From CPC320 sp002684375 (lineage in GTDB: Bacteria; Pseudomonadota; Alphaproteobacteria; Rhodobacterales; Rhodobacteraceae), in contig CBFIHZ010000028.1 in the NCBI GenBank assembly GCA_965662545.1, positions 1 through 55,665 of the forward strand: a stretch of DNA of 55,665 bases. The letters are read 5' to 3'. Within the stretch, counting starts at the first letter, position 1, and each line of letters begins with the position of its first letter. A model generated the notes under the pieces. It ran no database searches and was not told the DNA's origin. It worked only from the letters and a program-made list of their open reading frames with translations. Shown in pieces: positions 24,728 to 34,700 of the stretch. Position numbers and translations under genes: made by a program.

Positions 24728-25449
24728 TGTTTTCACAACTAAGACTGACAGTGCCTGACATCACCGCAGTGACCCAATTTTATCGCGATATTCTGGGCAT
24801 GACCGACCAGCGCGACGGGTTGGGATATGGGGGGCAACAGGTTCACCTGGAATTTATTCAGGGGTCGGCCCAGCCACCCACAGCCGATGGGTTTTTTTGG
24901 AAAATTGGCATTACTGTGCCCAATCTGGACACGGTCGCCATGCACTTGCGCCGAAGTGGCGTGTCGATCTCGCAACCGCGTCAATTTGAAGACATTGGCT
25001 ATATGGCGCATTGCATGGATCCGGCAGGGGCCACGGTTGAGGTGTTACAGCAGGGTCCAAAGGGCAGTGAGCCCGCCATAGAGGCGGGGCATCCGGTCGC
25101 CAATGGCGCAATCCTTGCGCATGTGACTTTGCGGGTGCGCGATCTTGCAGCGGCCCAAATTTGGTGTGCCGATCAGGGGATGCATCTGATTTCGGTGCAA
25201 CCGCTTGATGCTTATGGGTTTACGCTATATTTTTATGCTTATACGCAAGAGAAAGCGCCGGATGCGTCATTAACTGCGGTTGCCAATCGCCCGTGGCTCT
25301 GGCAGCGCCCTTATACGCTGTTAGAATTGCAACACCTGCATGGGGCAGGGTCGCGACCAGCGGCATCGGGACATCTTGTGGGGCTCGAAGCCCGCAATAC
25401 TCAGAGTACTGGATCGATATCGCTGCCATTGGCGGGGCTAAACGTTTAG
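24724..25449 (+). CDS. VOC (glyoxalase/dioxygenase) superfamily protein, two modules
   Basis: A 241-residue protein with two VOC modules: residues 4-110 (SQLRLTVPDITAVTQFYRDI, GMTDQRDGLGY) and about 130-230 (ILAHVTLRVRDLAAAQIWCA, FTLYFYAYT). VOC proteins bind a divalent metal through His/Glu residues and catalyse glyoxalase, dioxygenase or resistance reactions; I see HLEF and LLELQHLHG as possible ligand regions. It ends the sodB-to-VOC run. Its 3' end overlaps the convergent LOG gene by 12 bases. Confidence 0.82.
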   Translation: MMFSQLRLTVPDITAVTQFYRDILGMTDQRDGLGYGGQQVHLEFIQGSAQPPTADGFFWKIGITVPNLDTVAMHLRRSGVSISQPRQFEDIGYMAHCMDPAGATVEVLQQGPKGSEPAIEAGHPVANGAILAHVTLRVRDLAAAQIWCADQGMHLISVQPLDAYGFTLYFYAYTQEKAPDASLTAVANRPWLWQRPYTLLELQHLHGAGSRPAASGHLVGLEARNTQSTGSISLPLAGLNV

Positions 25450-25992
25450 GTCGTGCCGTAGTTTGGTGATTAACGGCGCGACACTGGAGACAGTATGAAA
25501 CAAATCCAACAGGCTCTGATCGGCGAAACCTTGCTTCACGATATGCGCCAACAAGGCTTGGAGCGGCGACCAATACCCGTCAATATCCAACAGATAGATA
25601 GGCTTTTGATGCAGGCCTAACTGACGCCATGTCAGCACTTCGAAAAATTCATCCAGTGATCCTGCGCCGCCCGGCAGGACAACAATCGCGTCACAGTTCA
25701 TAAACATGACCTTTTTGCGTTCGTGCATCGTCTCGGTTACGATAAATTGTGTCAGATCAGTTTTAGCAACCTCATCTTGCATCAAATGGGTTGGAATTAC
25801 CCCCAGCGTTGCGCCACCCTCAGCCTGAGTGGCACGGGCAACCGCCCCCATCAGCCCAATATCACCGGCCCCATAGACCAAACGCCAGTTGTTTTGGACC
25901 AGTGCCTGCCCAAGTTCTTCGGCGGCTTGCCTGTAAATGGGTTTTTCACCGGAGCGTGCGCCACAAAAGACACATATAGAAGGTTGGGGCAT
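25438..25992 (-). CDS. LOG family protein (TIGR00730, cytokinin-type nucleoside 5'-monophosphate phosphoribohydrolase)
   Basis: A 184-residue Rossmann-fold protein. ICVFCGARSG near the N-terminus, LVYGAGDIGLMGAVA, ERKKVMF and PGGAGSLDEFFE (the PGGxGTxxE catalytic motif with Ser in place of Thr) identify the LOG family, which removes ribose 5'-phosphate from adenine-type nucleotides. In non-plant-associated bacteria it probably acts in nucleotide salvage. It is convergent with the VOC gene and diverges from the LysM gene. Confidence 0.9.
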   Translation of the reverse strand: MPQPSICVFCGARSGEKPIYRQAAEELGQALVQNNWRLVYGAGDIGLMGAVARATQAEGGATLGVIPTHLMQDEVAKTDLTQFIVTETMHERKKVMFMNCDAIVVLPGGAGSLDEFFEVLTWRQLGLHQKPIYLLDIDGYWSPLQALLAHIVKQGFADQSLLDLFHTVSSVAPLITKLRHDLNV

Positions 25993-26021
25993 GTTTGGTT
26001 AACTTCTTTGCATTGACTGTT

Positions 26022-26050
26022 TTGACCCTTGATAGCGTTGTTGCTATGGT
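26022..26050 (+). promoter_or_regulatory. promoter-like -35/-10 pair for the LysM gene
   Basis: TTGACC (26022-26027), an exact 17-base gap and TATGGT (26045-26050) lie 68 bases before ATG 26118, in the divergent region with the LOG gene. Spacing and hexamers fit a sigma-70 promoter. Confidence 0.55.
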
Positions 26051-26117
26051 CTCACAACTGATGCAGTCGGCCGGCGGGACGATTATTTGATCGTCTCTTG
26101 AAGGCCAAAGGGGATAT

Positions 26118-28502
26118 ATGTCTAATAATAAAACTAAAATTGGCGGATTCATGCTTTTTATTGGATTTTCGCTGCTCGTAGGGCTGCTGTTTTATGGTGA
26201 TTTTTTGCCTAAAGAGCGCGATTCTGAGGTGACTTCGACCGACGTGACGGATGATTCTGTGCCAGCGGGGTTGACGGGGAACACCAATGACACTCAAGCG
26301 GAGACTTCGACGACCGACGCTGCTAGTCTAGCCGATACTAAAGTACCTAATACTGTGGCACAACAAACTGGCACGGCCACAGACGGGCTGGCCGGAACGG
26401 ACAAGGCTTTGACTGAGGAAGGGCCGGTGTCTGTGGATACAGCCGTTGCAGTAAAGCCCAAAACGGCCGCCTCTGTTGATGAGGATCAGAGTGCCGAGGT
26501 GTCTTCGGATGCGCAAGGCGGCTCCTTGAACGCTCAGGGGACGGGCGGCACTGCTGCGGATACGCCGCCGGTTGCGGTGGCGATCGATTCGAATGCCAAC
26601 CTTCAGACTGCAAATCCAAAGATTGAAAATCCAGAAACGGCAAAAACCCCAAGTTTGGACGTTACAGCTCAAACTGAGCCTGCGGCGACGGATGTACCGG
26701 CTTCGGATGTGTCGTCGAGCGTGGCGGTATCAAAAGATGTGGTGCCGAGCGGTGCAATGACAGAGAGCGGGGCGGACGCCGTCGCCAAAAAAATGACCGG
26801 TACTGCTGAGGATGTTGCAGATAAGATAGCCACGGATGACAATCAGGCGAACACTACCGCTTTGCTTGATGAGGCTCAGGCAAAAACTTCATCTGTTGAC
26901 ACGTCGGTCGCCAATGTGCCGGTGGTAAAAGCGCCTAAAGCTACTTCGGCCACCGAAGATGTTGCGGCGAGCGATGTTATGGTACGTGCGACGAGCCAAC
27001 CCGAGGCAGATACAGGCGGGGGTGTCACAGTCGAGACAAATTCATCTGACCTTGCCGAAAATGCAGAGATTGTGCCCGCGTTCGACGTGGTGCGGGTCGA
27101 GGCTGACGGCACCGCTCTGATTGCCGGGACCGCCAAGCCCGGGGCCGAGGTCACTTTGATGATTGATGGTGATAAACTAGCTGATACGACTGCCGATTCG
27201 ACTGGTAAGTTTGTTGTGTTTGCTGATGTCGGTCCGGTTGAAACGCTTCGTGAACTCAGTCTGTCATCGTCGGGAGACAGTTCAGTGGTTGTCTCAACTG
27301 AGCAAGTTTTGCTTGCACCCACAGTACAAACAGCAAAATTGCCACCGTCACCAGCGAAAGTCCCTGAGAACGTCCCAGTACAGCATGAAACGGCCGTGGT
27401 GCCTGTGGTTGAAGGTGATGCCTCCGAAACAAACGACCTGCCTTCATCTGCGACAACGATCAAGATTGCGACACAGACAGAAACGCAGAGCCCAACCCCG
27501 ACAGAAACTGCAGCCCCAACAGAAACTCCAACGCCAACAGAAACTGCAACGCCAACTGAGACCGCAACACCAACTGAAACCGCAACACCGACGACGATAC
27601 AGACGGCGACGGCCACACAGACTGAGGCAATCATACAGACTGAGACTGCGACAATGCCGTCTGTGAATGCCCAAGTGCCGGCAGGTGCTGCCGCCGAGGC
27701 CAAAGACATGACCAATTCGGTGATGGCCGTGGATGTGGCGGTTGGTGAAAATCCAGTCCCTGCTAGCACTGCAACAGCGGCCACTGATGGCGTCAGCTCC
27801 GCTGCGGTCAAAGGTGGATCAGATGCCACTGGCGGCACAGTTGCTGCCATCGCAACCCAGCCCGCATCATCTGCCGATACCGAAATTGCCCAACCTGCCG
27901 CTGTGCAGTCTGCTGTGGGCGATGAAGCGGTGACCAATCCGGTGCCGACCCCCAAAGCGCCCAAGGCCCCCACTGTCATCATAAGTACCAGTGAGGGTTT
28001 GAAGGTGCTGTCAAAGGCTGGTAAGGCCCCAGAAGTTTTGACCAGTGTTGCGCTTGATGTCATCTCTTATAGTCTGCAGGGCGAAGTGCAACTCGCCGGG
28101 CGCGCACCCAGTGACGGCCTGATACGGGTCTATCTCGACAATCAGCCGATCACAGATGCACCGGTCAAACAAGACGGAACCTGGGCGCTGGATATGCCGC
28201 AAGTTGATACAGGCATTTATACGCTGCGTCTGGATGAAGTTGATGCAGATGGGGCTGTGAACTCGCGCATCGAGACACCCTTCAAGCGGGAGTCTAAAGA
28301 AGTCCTGCTGGCTGAAACCAGCGCCGATGGCGTACTGGCCCCGAGTGCCGTTACGGTACAGAAAGGCTCGACGCTTTGGGCCATTTCTCGGTCGCGTTAC
28401 GGTCGTGGCATTCTCTATGCCCGGATTTTCGAAGCCAACAGAGATCGTATTCGTGACCCGGACCTGATTTATCCGGGTCAAATTTTCAAGCTGCCAGACT
28501 AA
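26118..28502 (+). CDS. LysM-domain, membrane-anchored low-complexity protein
   Basis: A 794-residue protein. One N-terminal helix (about 10-27, GFMLFIGFSLLVGLLFYG) anchors it. A long Ala/Thr/Ser/Val/Asp-rich region (30-320) is probably disordered. An Ig-like module follows (about 324-375, ALIAGTAKPGAEVTLMID), then a threonine/proline-rich stretch with TPTETA repeats (about 457-500), a second Ig-like module (about 650-740, GEVQLAGRAPSDGLIRVYLD) and a C-terminal LysM (about 745-794, VQKGSTLWAISRSRYGRG and DLIYPGQIFKLPD) for peptidoglycan binding. It spans the envelope from inner membrane to cell wall. Similar LysM-plus-Ig proteins are common in Rhodobacterales; their role is not settled. Confidence 0.88.
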   Translation: MSNNKTKIGGFMLFIGFSLLVGLLFYGDFLPKERDSEVTSTDVTDDSVPAGLTGNTNDTQAETSTTDAASLADTKVPNTVAQQTGTATDGLAGTDKALTEEGPVSVDTAVAVKPKTAASVDEDQSAEVSSDAQGGSLNAQGTGGTAADTPPVAVAIDSNANLQTANPKIENPETAKTPSLDVTAQTEPAATDVPASDVSSSVAVSKDVVPSGAMTESGADAVAKKMTGTAEDVADKIATDDNQANTTALLDEAQAKTSSVDTSVANVPVVKAPKATSATEDVAASDVMVRATSQPEADTGGGVTVETNSSDLAENAEIVPAFDVVRVEADGTALIAGTAKPGAEVTLMIDGDKLADTTADSTGKFVVFADVGPVETLRELSLSSSGDSSVVVSTEQVLLAPTVQTAKLPPSPAKVPENVPVQHETAVVPVVEGDASETNDLPSSATTIKIATQTETQSPTPTETAAPTETPTPTETATPTETATPTETATPTTIQTATATQTEAIIQTETATMPSVNAQVPAGAAAEAKDMTNSVMAVDVAVGENPVPASTATAATDGVSSAAVKGGSDATGGTVAAIATQPASSADTEIAQPAAVQSAVGDEAVTNPVPTPKAPKAPTVIISTSEGLKVLSKAGKAPEVLTSVALDVISYSLQGEVQLAGRAPSDGLIRVYLDNQPITDAPVKQDGTWALDMPQVDTGIYTLRLDEVDADGAVNSRIETPFKRESKEVLLAETSADGVLAPSAVTVQKGSTLWAISRSRYGRGILYARIFEANRDRIRDPDLIYPGQIFKLPD
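27489..27598 (+). repeat. 18-bp tandem repeats encoding TPTETA
   Basis: About six degenerate copies of an 18-base unit (CCAACAGAAACTGCAACG) within the LysM gene encode (A/T)PTET repeats. Exposed Thr/Pro-rich linkers of this kind are often glycosylated or extended; unit number is likely variable. Confidence 0.8.
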
Positions 28503-28509
28503 GATTGTT

Positions 28510-28532
28510 GCTGCCGTGCACTGCGCGGCAGC
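28510..28532 (+). terminator. strong hairpin after the LysM gene
   Basis: GCTGCCGTGC (28510-28519) and GCGCGGCAGC (28523-28532) form a 10-bp stem with one G-T pair and a 3-base loop, beginning eight bases after the LysM stop. No T-run follows, but the G+C-rich stem suits a terminator or attenuator before the ABC exporter gene. Confidence 0.6.
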
Positions 28533-28567
28533 CGATCCTATTCTAGCCTAAAGCCAGATGTAAAGTT

Positions 28568-30382
28568 ATGGTCCCCCCTCCCACAGATCGACGCCCCAGC
28601 GACCCGGATGCAGATCGCATGAACGGCATGGATATTATTCGCCGGATGGCTCCCTATCTATGGCCGCAAGCGGCGCCAAAAATCCGGTTTCGGGTTGCGC
28701 TGTCGTTACTTTTGTTGCTGTTATCAAAGTTGGTAGCACTCGGGGCCCCCCAATTGTATGGCCGGGCTGTGGATGCCCTGTCCCAACGTGATGTTCCGGA
28801 TCTGATGCTTGGGGCCGTAGGCTTGACCGTGGCCTATGGGCTTGCGCGTGTTGGATCGAGCGGGTTTCAACAGTTGCGGGACGTTGTCTTTGCGCCAGTG
28901 GCACAACGGGCTTTTCGCGCTGTGGCCCGCGAGACCTTTGAACATTTGCACGGGTTATCGCTGCGCTATCATATCAGTCGCAAAACTGGAGGCTTGTCGC
29001 GTGTCATTGAACGCGGGGTCAAGGCCGTTGAGTTTCTATTGCGGTTCTTATTGTTTTCAATCTTTCCGCTGGTCTTGGAACTGCTGGGAATTGCGATTAT
29101 TTTTTTGCAGTTTGATTTTTGGTATGTTGCAATATTGGTGGTCACCATTGCCAGTTATATCTGGTTTACGTTTGGGGTGACCGAATGGCGCATCAAATTG
29201 CGTCGCGAGATGAACACCCAAGATACAGAAGCCAACCAGCGGGCCATCGACAGTTTGTTGAATTTTGAGACGGTGAAATATTTTGCCGCCGAGGCCCGTG
29301 AAGTCGAGCGCTATGATCAGTCAATCGCCCGCTATGGCGTCTCGGCTTTGAAAACAGCATATTCTTTGGCTTTTTTGAATTTTGGACAATCTGTTTTGAT
29401 CTCGGGCGGGGTGATTTCTGTGATGGTTCTTGCGGCTCTTGGTGTGCAGGATGGCACCATGAGCGTGGGTGATTTTGTAATTGTTAACGCCTATATGATC
29501 CAGGTGACCTTGCCGCTGGGGTTTCTAGGTACTGTCTATCGTGAAATTCGCCAATCACTGGTCGATATGGGCGAGATGTTTGGCTTGCTAGACCAACCAA
29601 AGGAAATCGTTGATAAAATCGGCGCTAAGGATTTGTGCGTCGACCGTGGCCAGATTGAATTCCGTGATGTCCATTTTCATTATGAACCGAACCGTCCGAT
29701 TTTATCAGGTGTAGACCTGACGGTAGAGCCCGGTAAATCTTTGGCAATTGTTGGAGCCACGGGTGCCGGTAAATCAAGCATTGGGCGCTTGTTGTTTCGG
29801 TTTTATGATGTGACCAAGGGCGCTATATTGATCGATGGTCAAGATCTGCGGGATGTGACATTACATTCAGTGCAAAAGGCGATCGGGGTGGTGCCTCAGG
29901 ATATCGTGCTGTTTAACGAAACGATTGGTTATAATATTGCTTATGGCACAGATAATCCTTCTCAGGCCGAAATTATTGCGGCGGCAAAACAGGCGCGCCT
30001 GCATGATTTTATCATCGAGTTACCGGATGGCTATGACACCACTGTGGGGGAGCGCGGGCTGAAGCTTTCAGGTGGAGAAAAACAACGCGTGGGGATTGCG
30101 CGAACCTTGCTGAAAAACCCACCAATTTTACTGCTTGATGAGGCCACAAGTGCCTTGGATGCTGGGACCGAAAATGATATCCAAGAAACGTTGCAAGGCG
30201 CTGCGAAAGAGCGCAGCGTCATCGTAATTGCACATCGCTTGTCAACCATAGCGGACGCCGATCACATCTTGGTACTACACGAAGGCCGCGTTTGTGAATA
30301 CGGAACCCACAGCGAACTGGTCTCCATGGCGGGACGTTATGCTGCCTTGTGGCACCGCCAAATTATGGAGAAATCCGCCTAA
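28568..30382 (+). CDS. ATM1-type ABC exporter (half-transporter with fused ATPase)
   Basis: A 604-residue protein: six membrane helices (about 40-330) followed by an ATPase domain with Walker A GATGAGKSS (396-404), signature LSGGEKQR (500-507) and Walker B LLDEATSALD (D524, E525). The SLLNFETVKYFAAEAREVERY segment (about 228-248) is the hallmark of the ATM1/HMT1 family, which exports glutathione-linked sulfur or metal conjugates and supports Fe-S and metal homeostasis. It works as a homodimer in the inner membrane. It is 65 bases after the LysM gene. Confidence 0.92.
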   Translation: MVPPPTDRRPSDPDADRMNGMDIIRRMAPYLWPQAAPKIRFRVALSLLLLLLSKLVALGAPQLYGRAVDALSQRDVPDLMLGAVGLTVAYGLARVGSSGFQQLRDVVFAPVAQRAFRAVARETFEHLHGLSLRYHISRKTGGLSRVIERGVKAVEFLLRFLLFSIFPLVLELLGIAIIFLQFDFWYVAILVVTIASYIWFTFGVTEWRIKLRREMNTQDTEANQRAIDSLLNFETVKYFAAEAREVERYDQSIARYGVSALKTAYSLAFLNFGQSVLISGGVISVMVLAALGVQDGTMSVGDFVIVNAYMIQVTLPLGFLGTVYREIRQSLVDMGEMFGLLDQPKEIVDKIGAKDLCVDRGQIEFRDVHFHYEPNRPILSGVDLTVEPGKSLAIVGATGAGKSSIGRLLFRFYDVTKGAILIDGQDLRDVTLHSVQKAIGVVPQDIVLFNETIGYNIAYGTDNPSQAEIIAAAKQARLHDFIIELPDGYDTTVGERGLKLSGGEKQRVGIARTLLKNPPILLLDEATSALDAGTENDIQETLQGAAKERSVIVIAHRLSTIADADHILVLHEGRVCEYGTHSELVSMAGRYAALWHRQIMEKSA

Positions 30383-30890
30383 GCTGCAGACTGTCGCGAC
30401 GAACTCGAGGCTTTTTCTCTTGAGGAACTGCTGCAGGGGGTTATCGGCCTGAACGAATGCACAAACTTTGATCGGCGACTGCGCCTGTGACCGAAGGCAG
30501 ATTGGCTTTTCGCCAAAGGTTTTGATATGGGTGACTGTATACACTTTCTATAAAAGCAAAACACTAGCACCCCGTCAGACATTGGATTGGAGTATTATTC
30601 GTATTTAATTGCTGCTCGAGTTGAAAAATGTATTTTGTAATACATTAAATACACTATTTATTTTTCAGAATAAAAAATTATTTTTTCTCAAAATGACAAC
30701 TTGAGGGTTTGATTTTTCGATAGCTTCAACTAAATGGAACATATAAGCCTATATTTTATGAGGAAATTTTTATCATTTGTATTTTTAAACTCTCTGTTAT
30801 CTCATTAATGTTTTCACAAATTTGGTATTAATTTTAGAAGCATTGGGGTGTAGCCCGCGCCATACCAATAATAATTTGAAAGATTTTTCG
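30383..30890. other. 508-bp intergenic region, largely AT-rich
   Basis: Positions 30383-30540 have ordinary composition and contain only a short open frame, too small to call. Positions 30545-30890 are very AT-rich. The motif GATTTTTCGAT occurs twice, at 30711-30721 and at 30882-30892, the second copy ending on the regulator's ATG. This probably holds the promoter of the XRE gene. No RNA gene is recognised. Confidence 0.5.
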
Positions 30891-31721
30891 ATGCGCAATA
30901 ACCAAATCATTCCGTCCACACGCGAATTACGTGAGAACGTATCGCATCGATTATCCCTTGCGGTTACGAAGGTTGGATCTGTTACCGAAATCAGCCAGAT
31001 GATTGGTGTGAACCGCACACAGTTTAGCCGGTACCTGTCTGGCAAATCAATGCCGCGGCCAGAGATTTTATATCAATTGAGCCTACAGCTGGATTTGCCA
31101 CTGGAGTGGTTTTTTTCTTCTGACCCTGACTTCAAATCAGAGTTAGCGGTCCTTCAGTTTGGCAGTGCGATGTCTGAGCTCGTCAGGGGGCGCAATTTTC
31201 AGATTATGGATGATGTCGTTCAAGACGGTTTCTACCTTTTGTGGAAGGGGATGTTCAATCAGGCGAGCGGCGCTGAGGCTTTGATCTGCTCGGTGACCAG
31301 CTATGCTGGGGTTAAGAAAATCAAATTATCGATCCGGCGCGCATTGGCAGATGAGGGGGTAATAGACGGGCTTTCAACAGAACACTACTTTATCAATGGT
31401 GTTATGTTCAAATCATCTGAAGGTATTTTGACGTTATTTTCTGAGTCTAGGTTCAATATAATGTGGGCAGGCTACGTGCAAAAAGCATATTTAAAACAAT
31501 CTCGGGGCTTGGATGAAAATTTAACCGGTTTGTTGACAAACTATCGCCCCGTTGGACGAAATGCAGTGAGTTTTGTCCCACTGGTCTTGGAGAAAATAAG
31601 TGAAAAAGAAGGGGAAGTATTTAGCGCAGCGCGGCGTTCAACCCGTTATTTTGCTGAGGAAATCCCACCCCATATTCAGATGTATTTTAAGACAGTTGAC
31701 GTGCCTGAGTATCGTTTTTAA
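30891..31721 (+). CDS. XRE-family helix-turn-helix transcriptional regulator
   Basis: A 276-residue protein starting MRNNQIIPSTRELREN; a GAAAG lies upstream of ATG 30891, while the frame upstream to 30822 has no ribosome-binding site. The HTH is at about residues 22-70 (SVTEISQMIGVNRTQFSRYL, PEILYQLSLQLDLPLEWF). The rest (80-276) is an unrecognised domain, possibly ligand-binding. The gene is more AT-rich than its neighbours and sits at the end of an AT-rich tract, so it may have been acquired. It is convergent with the RND pump, so direct control of that pump cannot be assumed. Confidence 0.78.
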   Translation: MRNNQIIPSTRELRENVSHRLSLAVTKVGSVTEISQMIGVNRTQFSRYLSGKSMPRPEILYQLSLQLDLPLEWFFSSDPDFKSELAVLQFGSAMSELVRGRNFQIMDDVVQDGFYLLWKGMFNQASGAEALICSVTSYAGVKKIKLSIRRALADEGVIDGLSTEHYFINGVMFKSSEGILTLFSESRFNIMWAGYVQKAYLKQSRGLDENLTGLLTNYRPVGRNAVSFVPLVLEKISEKEGEVFSAARRSTRYFAEEIPPHIQMYFKTVDVPEYRF

Positions 31722-31758
31722 GGTTTCTTTTTAGTTGCTTTCCTGGTCAAGGAGGCGA

Positions 31759-34700
31759 TCACTTTAACACAGGCGCCACTGGCAATTGTGTCGGTACAGG
31801 TTTTGATCTTCCCTCTATGGCAGATAAGTCTTGGGGTTCGTCGCTCCAAATAATTTCTGGTGCGCGCTTGCGATTTGCGCTGCGCTGAAGCGCCCAGTCG
31901 CGGGCGGCTTGGCTTGAGCGGCCCAGCGAAAGACGGCTCAGTAGGCGCAACATCCAAAGAATGTAAGTCGTTGTCCAGATTCTGAGAGCCAGCATGGACG
32001 GGGTGAAGACCAGCGTTAAAATCGTTGCGATGCCCAGCCCGAATACCACTGCAGTTGCCAACTGCTTCCACCATAAAGCGGTGGGACTATCGATGGAATA
32101 CCCCCCTTGGATGAAATCCATGGACAAACCGAACATCATTGGCGCCAATCCGGCCATCGTGGTGATTGTAGTTAATAAAACGGGTCTAATTCGCGCCTCA
32201 GCTGTGCGGACAATAGCCTCAATGCGCGGCATGTACTGACAATATTCCTGATAGGTATCGATGAGGACAATGTTGTTGTTTACCACAATTCCGGCCAGAG
32301 CTACGATCCCCGTGCCAGTCATGATAATGGAAAACGCCTGATCCATAACGATCATGCCAATCAGCACGCCAGTGGTCGACAAAACCACGGCCAAAAGCAC
32401 CAAAACCGAATTGTAAAAGCTGTTGAACTGCGCCAACAGGATAATGAACATCAGGCCCAAGGCCCCCATAAACGCGCTTTGCAAAAAGGCTTGGCTTTCG
32501 GATTGTTCTTCTTGATCACCGGTCCATTCCCACTCGATCCCGGCGGGAAGAGGGCCTGTCTGCAGCCATTTTGTCAGTTCTTCGATGCGCTCACTTGGCG
32601 TGATCACCTGTTGTGTGCTTTGTCCGCTGTCATTAACCCTCGCCTTGGTCTGTTCGGGCAACACGTCGGCTTTCACATCGATAAAGCGTTTTTGATCGGC
32701 GCGATTGATCTCTGCCAGTTTCGGAACCGGGGTGCGAGTGACAAAATTCGCCAGTGGAACCAACCCGTCTTTGGTCCGCAACTTTACTGTATCGAGGGTG
32801 CTGAGCAGTCGATCTTTTTCTGGAAAGCGGACGCGAATCTCAATTTCTTCATCGCTGCTATCGACGCGCATTTTATCCAGTAAAATACCGCGGGTGACCA
32901 GTTGCACCATGGCGCCTACGGTGGCGACATCGGCACCATAGCGACCGGCTTTCATCACATCGACATCAATGCGCCAGTCAATCCCTGGCAGCGGGCGGCT
33001 GTCTTCGATCTGGGTCAGGGCCTGCGTGGTTTCAAACTTTTGCCGCGCGATTTCCGTGGCGCTCAAAAGATCATCCCAATTGCTGCCCTTGAGGCGCAGA
33101 TGCAGCGGTTTCCCACTCGACGGGCCAGCGGCCAACACCAATATTTCGGTTTGAATTCCCGGTATTTGGTCAAGTTTATCCTGAAGTGTTGCCAGAACCA
33201 GATCGCCGTCCAGATCGGGTCGTTTGCTGCGATCTTCCCATGGGATGGTTTCCAGCTGGATCTGACCAATCGAGTCTTTGGGCCGCTGTGCGCCCCCAGT
33301 ATTGCTGTTCAGACCTCCGTTTCCGGCAAAGGCAAAAGCATCTTTGATCCCGGTATGGGCCAGAATAATTGCCTCGGCCTGACGCACCAATTTATCTTTT
33401 TGCTGCAGCGAGAGATTGCCGCGGGCTTTCACATAGACGATGGCTTGTTCTGCCTCTGAATCGACAAAAAATTCAACGCCATTATTATTTTCGCCAAAAT
33501 AGTTGAACACTGACATCACCACAACGCCGACACCGACAATGCTAACAATGGGCATAATGGGATTGCCGGCAATCAGATGGATGAAGCTGCCAAAAAACGT
33601 TCTTTTATAGCGCGCATCTATCCGTTTGGCGCGCCGTTTGATCTTTGCGGCGTTGAGCGTCACTGACGCGCAAAACGCAGCGATTACAAAAAGTACGGCT
33701 CCGGGCAAAAGGCTAGCGGGTCCGGGCAATGGGGGCGTACCACCGAAAAGATACCCCGGGTTGACAATTTGCATCACCGCTAAAAACATCGCGTAGAGCG
33801 CGATCGGAACAAGGGCGGCGCGCAGCAGCCATGGCAGCTTGGCGCGCAACGTACCGGCCATATCGGTTAGTCTGCGGCTAAATCTGCCCGACACCCCGCC
33901 CAGTACCGGCAGGTATATCAACGCGACCACCAAAGACGCTGACAGCACAAAAATCAAGGTGATTGGCAGCATGCTCATAAATTCGCCGGGCACACCTGGC
34001 CAGAATAACATTGGCAGAAAAGCACATAGCGTTGTGGCCGTAGAACTGGCGACGGGCCAGAACATGCGCTTGGCGGCCTGCACGTAGGCGTGCATTGGCC
34101 CAACGCCCCTGGCAATTTGTTTGTCGGCATATTCCACCACCACGATGGCCCCGTCTACCAGCATACCAACTGCCAGTATCAACCCAAACATAACCATGTT
34201 TGAGATGGTGACCCCCACGACAGCCATAAGCGCAAAACACAACAGAAAAGATGTCGGAATTGCAAAGCCAACCAACAGGGCAGCGCGGGTGCCCAGCGAG
34301 CACAGCACGACAATCATTACCAGCGCAACTGCTGTGAGAACCGAGCTTTCCAACTGCCGTACCATTGACTTGACTTCGACTGATTGATCGTTCGACGTGC
34401 CAACCTGTACGGTCGCGCGCATCTGTTCAGGCCAGTCCTTTTTTGCGGTATCGATGATCTGTTTGACCGTCTCGGCGATATCCAACAGGTTATAGCCCTT
34501 GCGCTTAACCACCTGCAGCGCGACGGTCGTTTCTCCATTGAACCGAGACGTGCCATCGCGATCTTGAAATGTCAGGCTGATGTCGGCCAGTTCGCCCAAG
34601 GTGACGACGCGGTCCCCATTGGTTTTTACCGGCAGGGCATAGACGTCTGCCACCTCTTTGAAACTCGAGGGAATTTTGATCGAAAAGCTGCCCTGCGCTG

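Noticed and set aside
26876..28063. A 395-residue open frame on the minus strand opposite the LysM gene
   Set aside because: It is a mirror of the repetitive Thr/Ala/Val codons of the LysM gene, has no domain, and has no ribosome-binding site; the plus-strand gene has clear domains.
30383..30540. Short open frame after the ABC exporter encoding a leucine/glutamate-rich peptide
   Set aside because: Too short, no ribosome-binding site, no recognisable domain.
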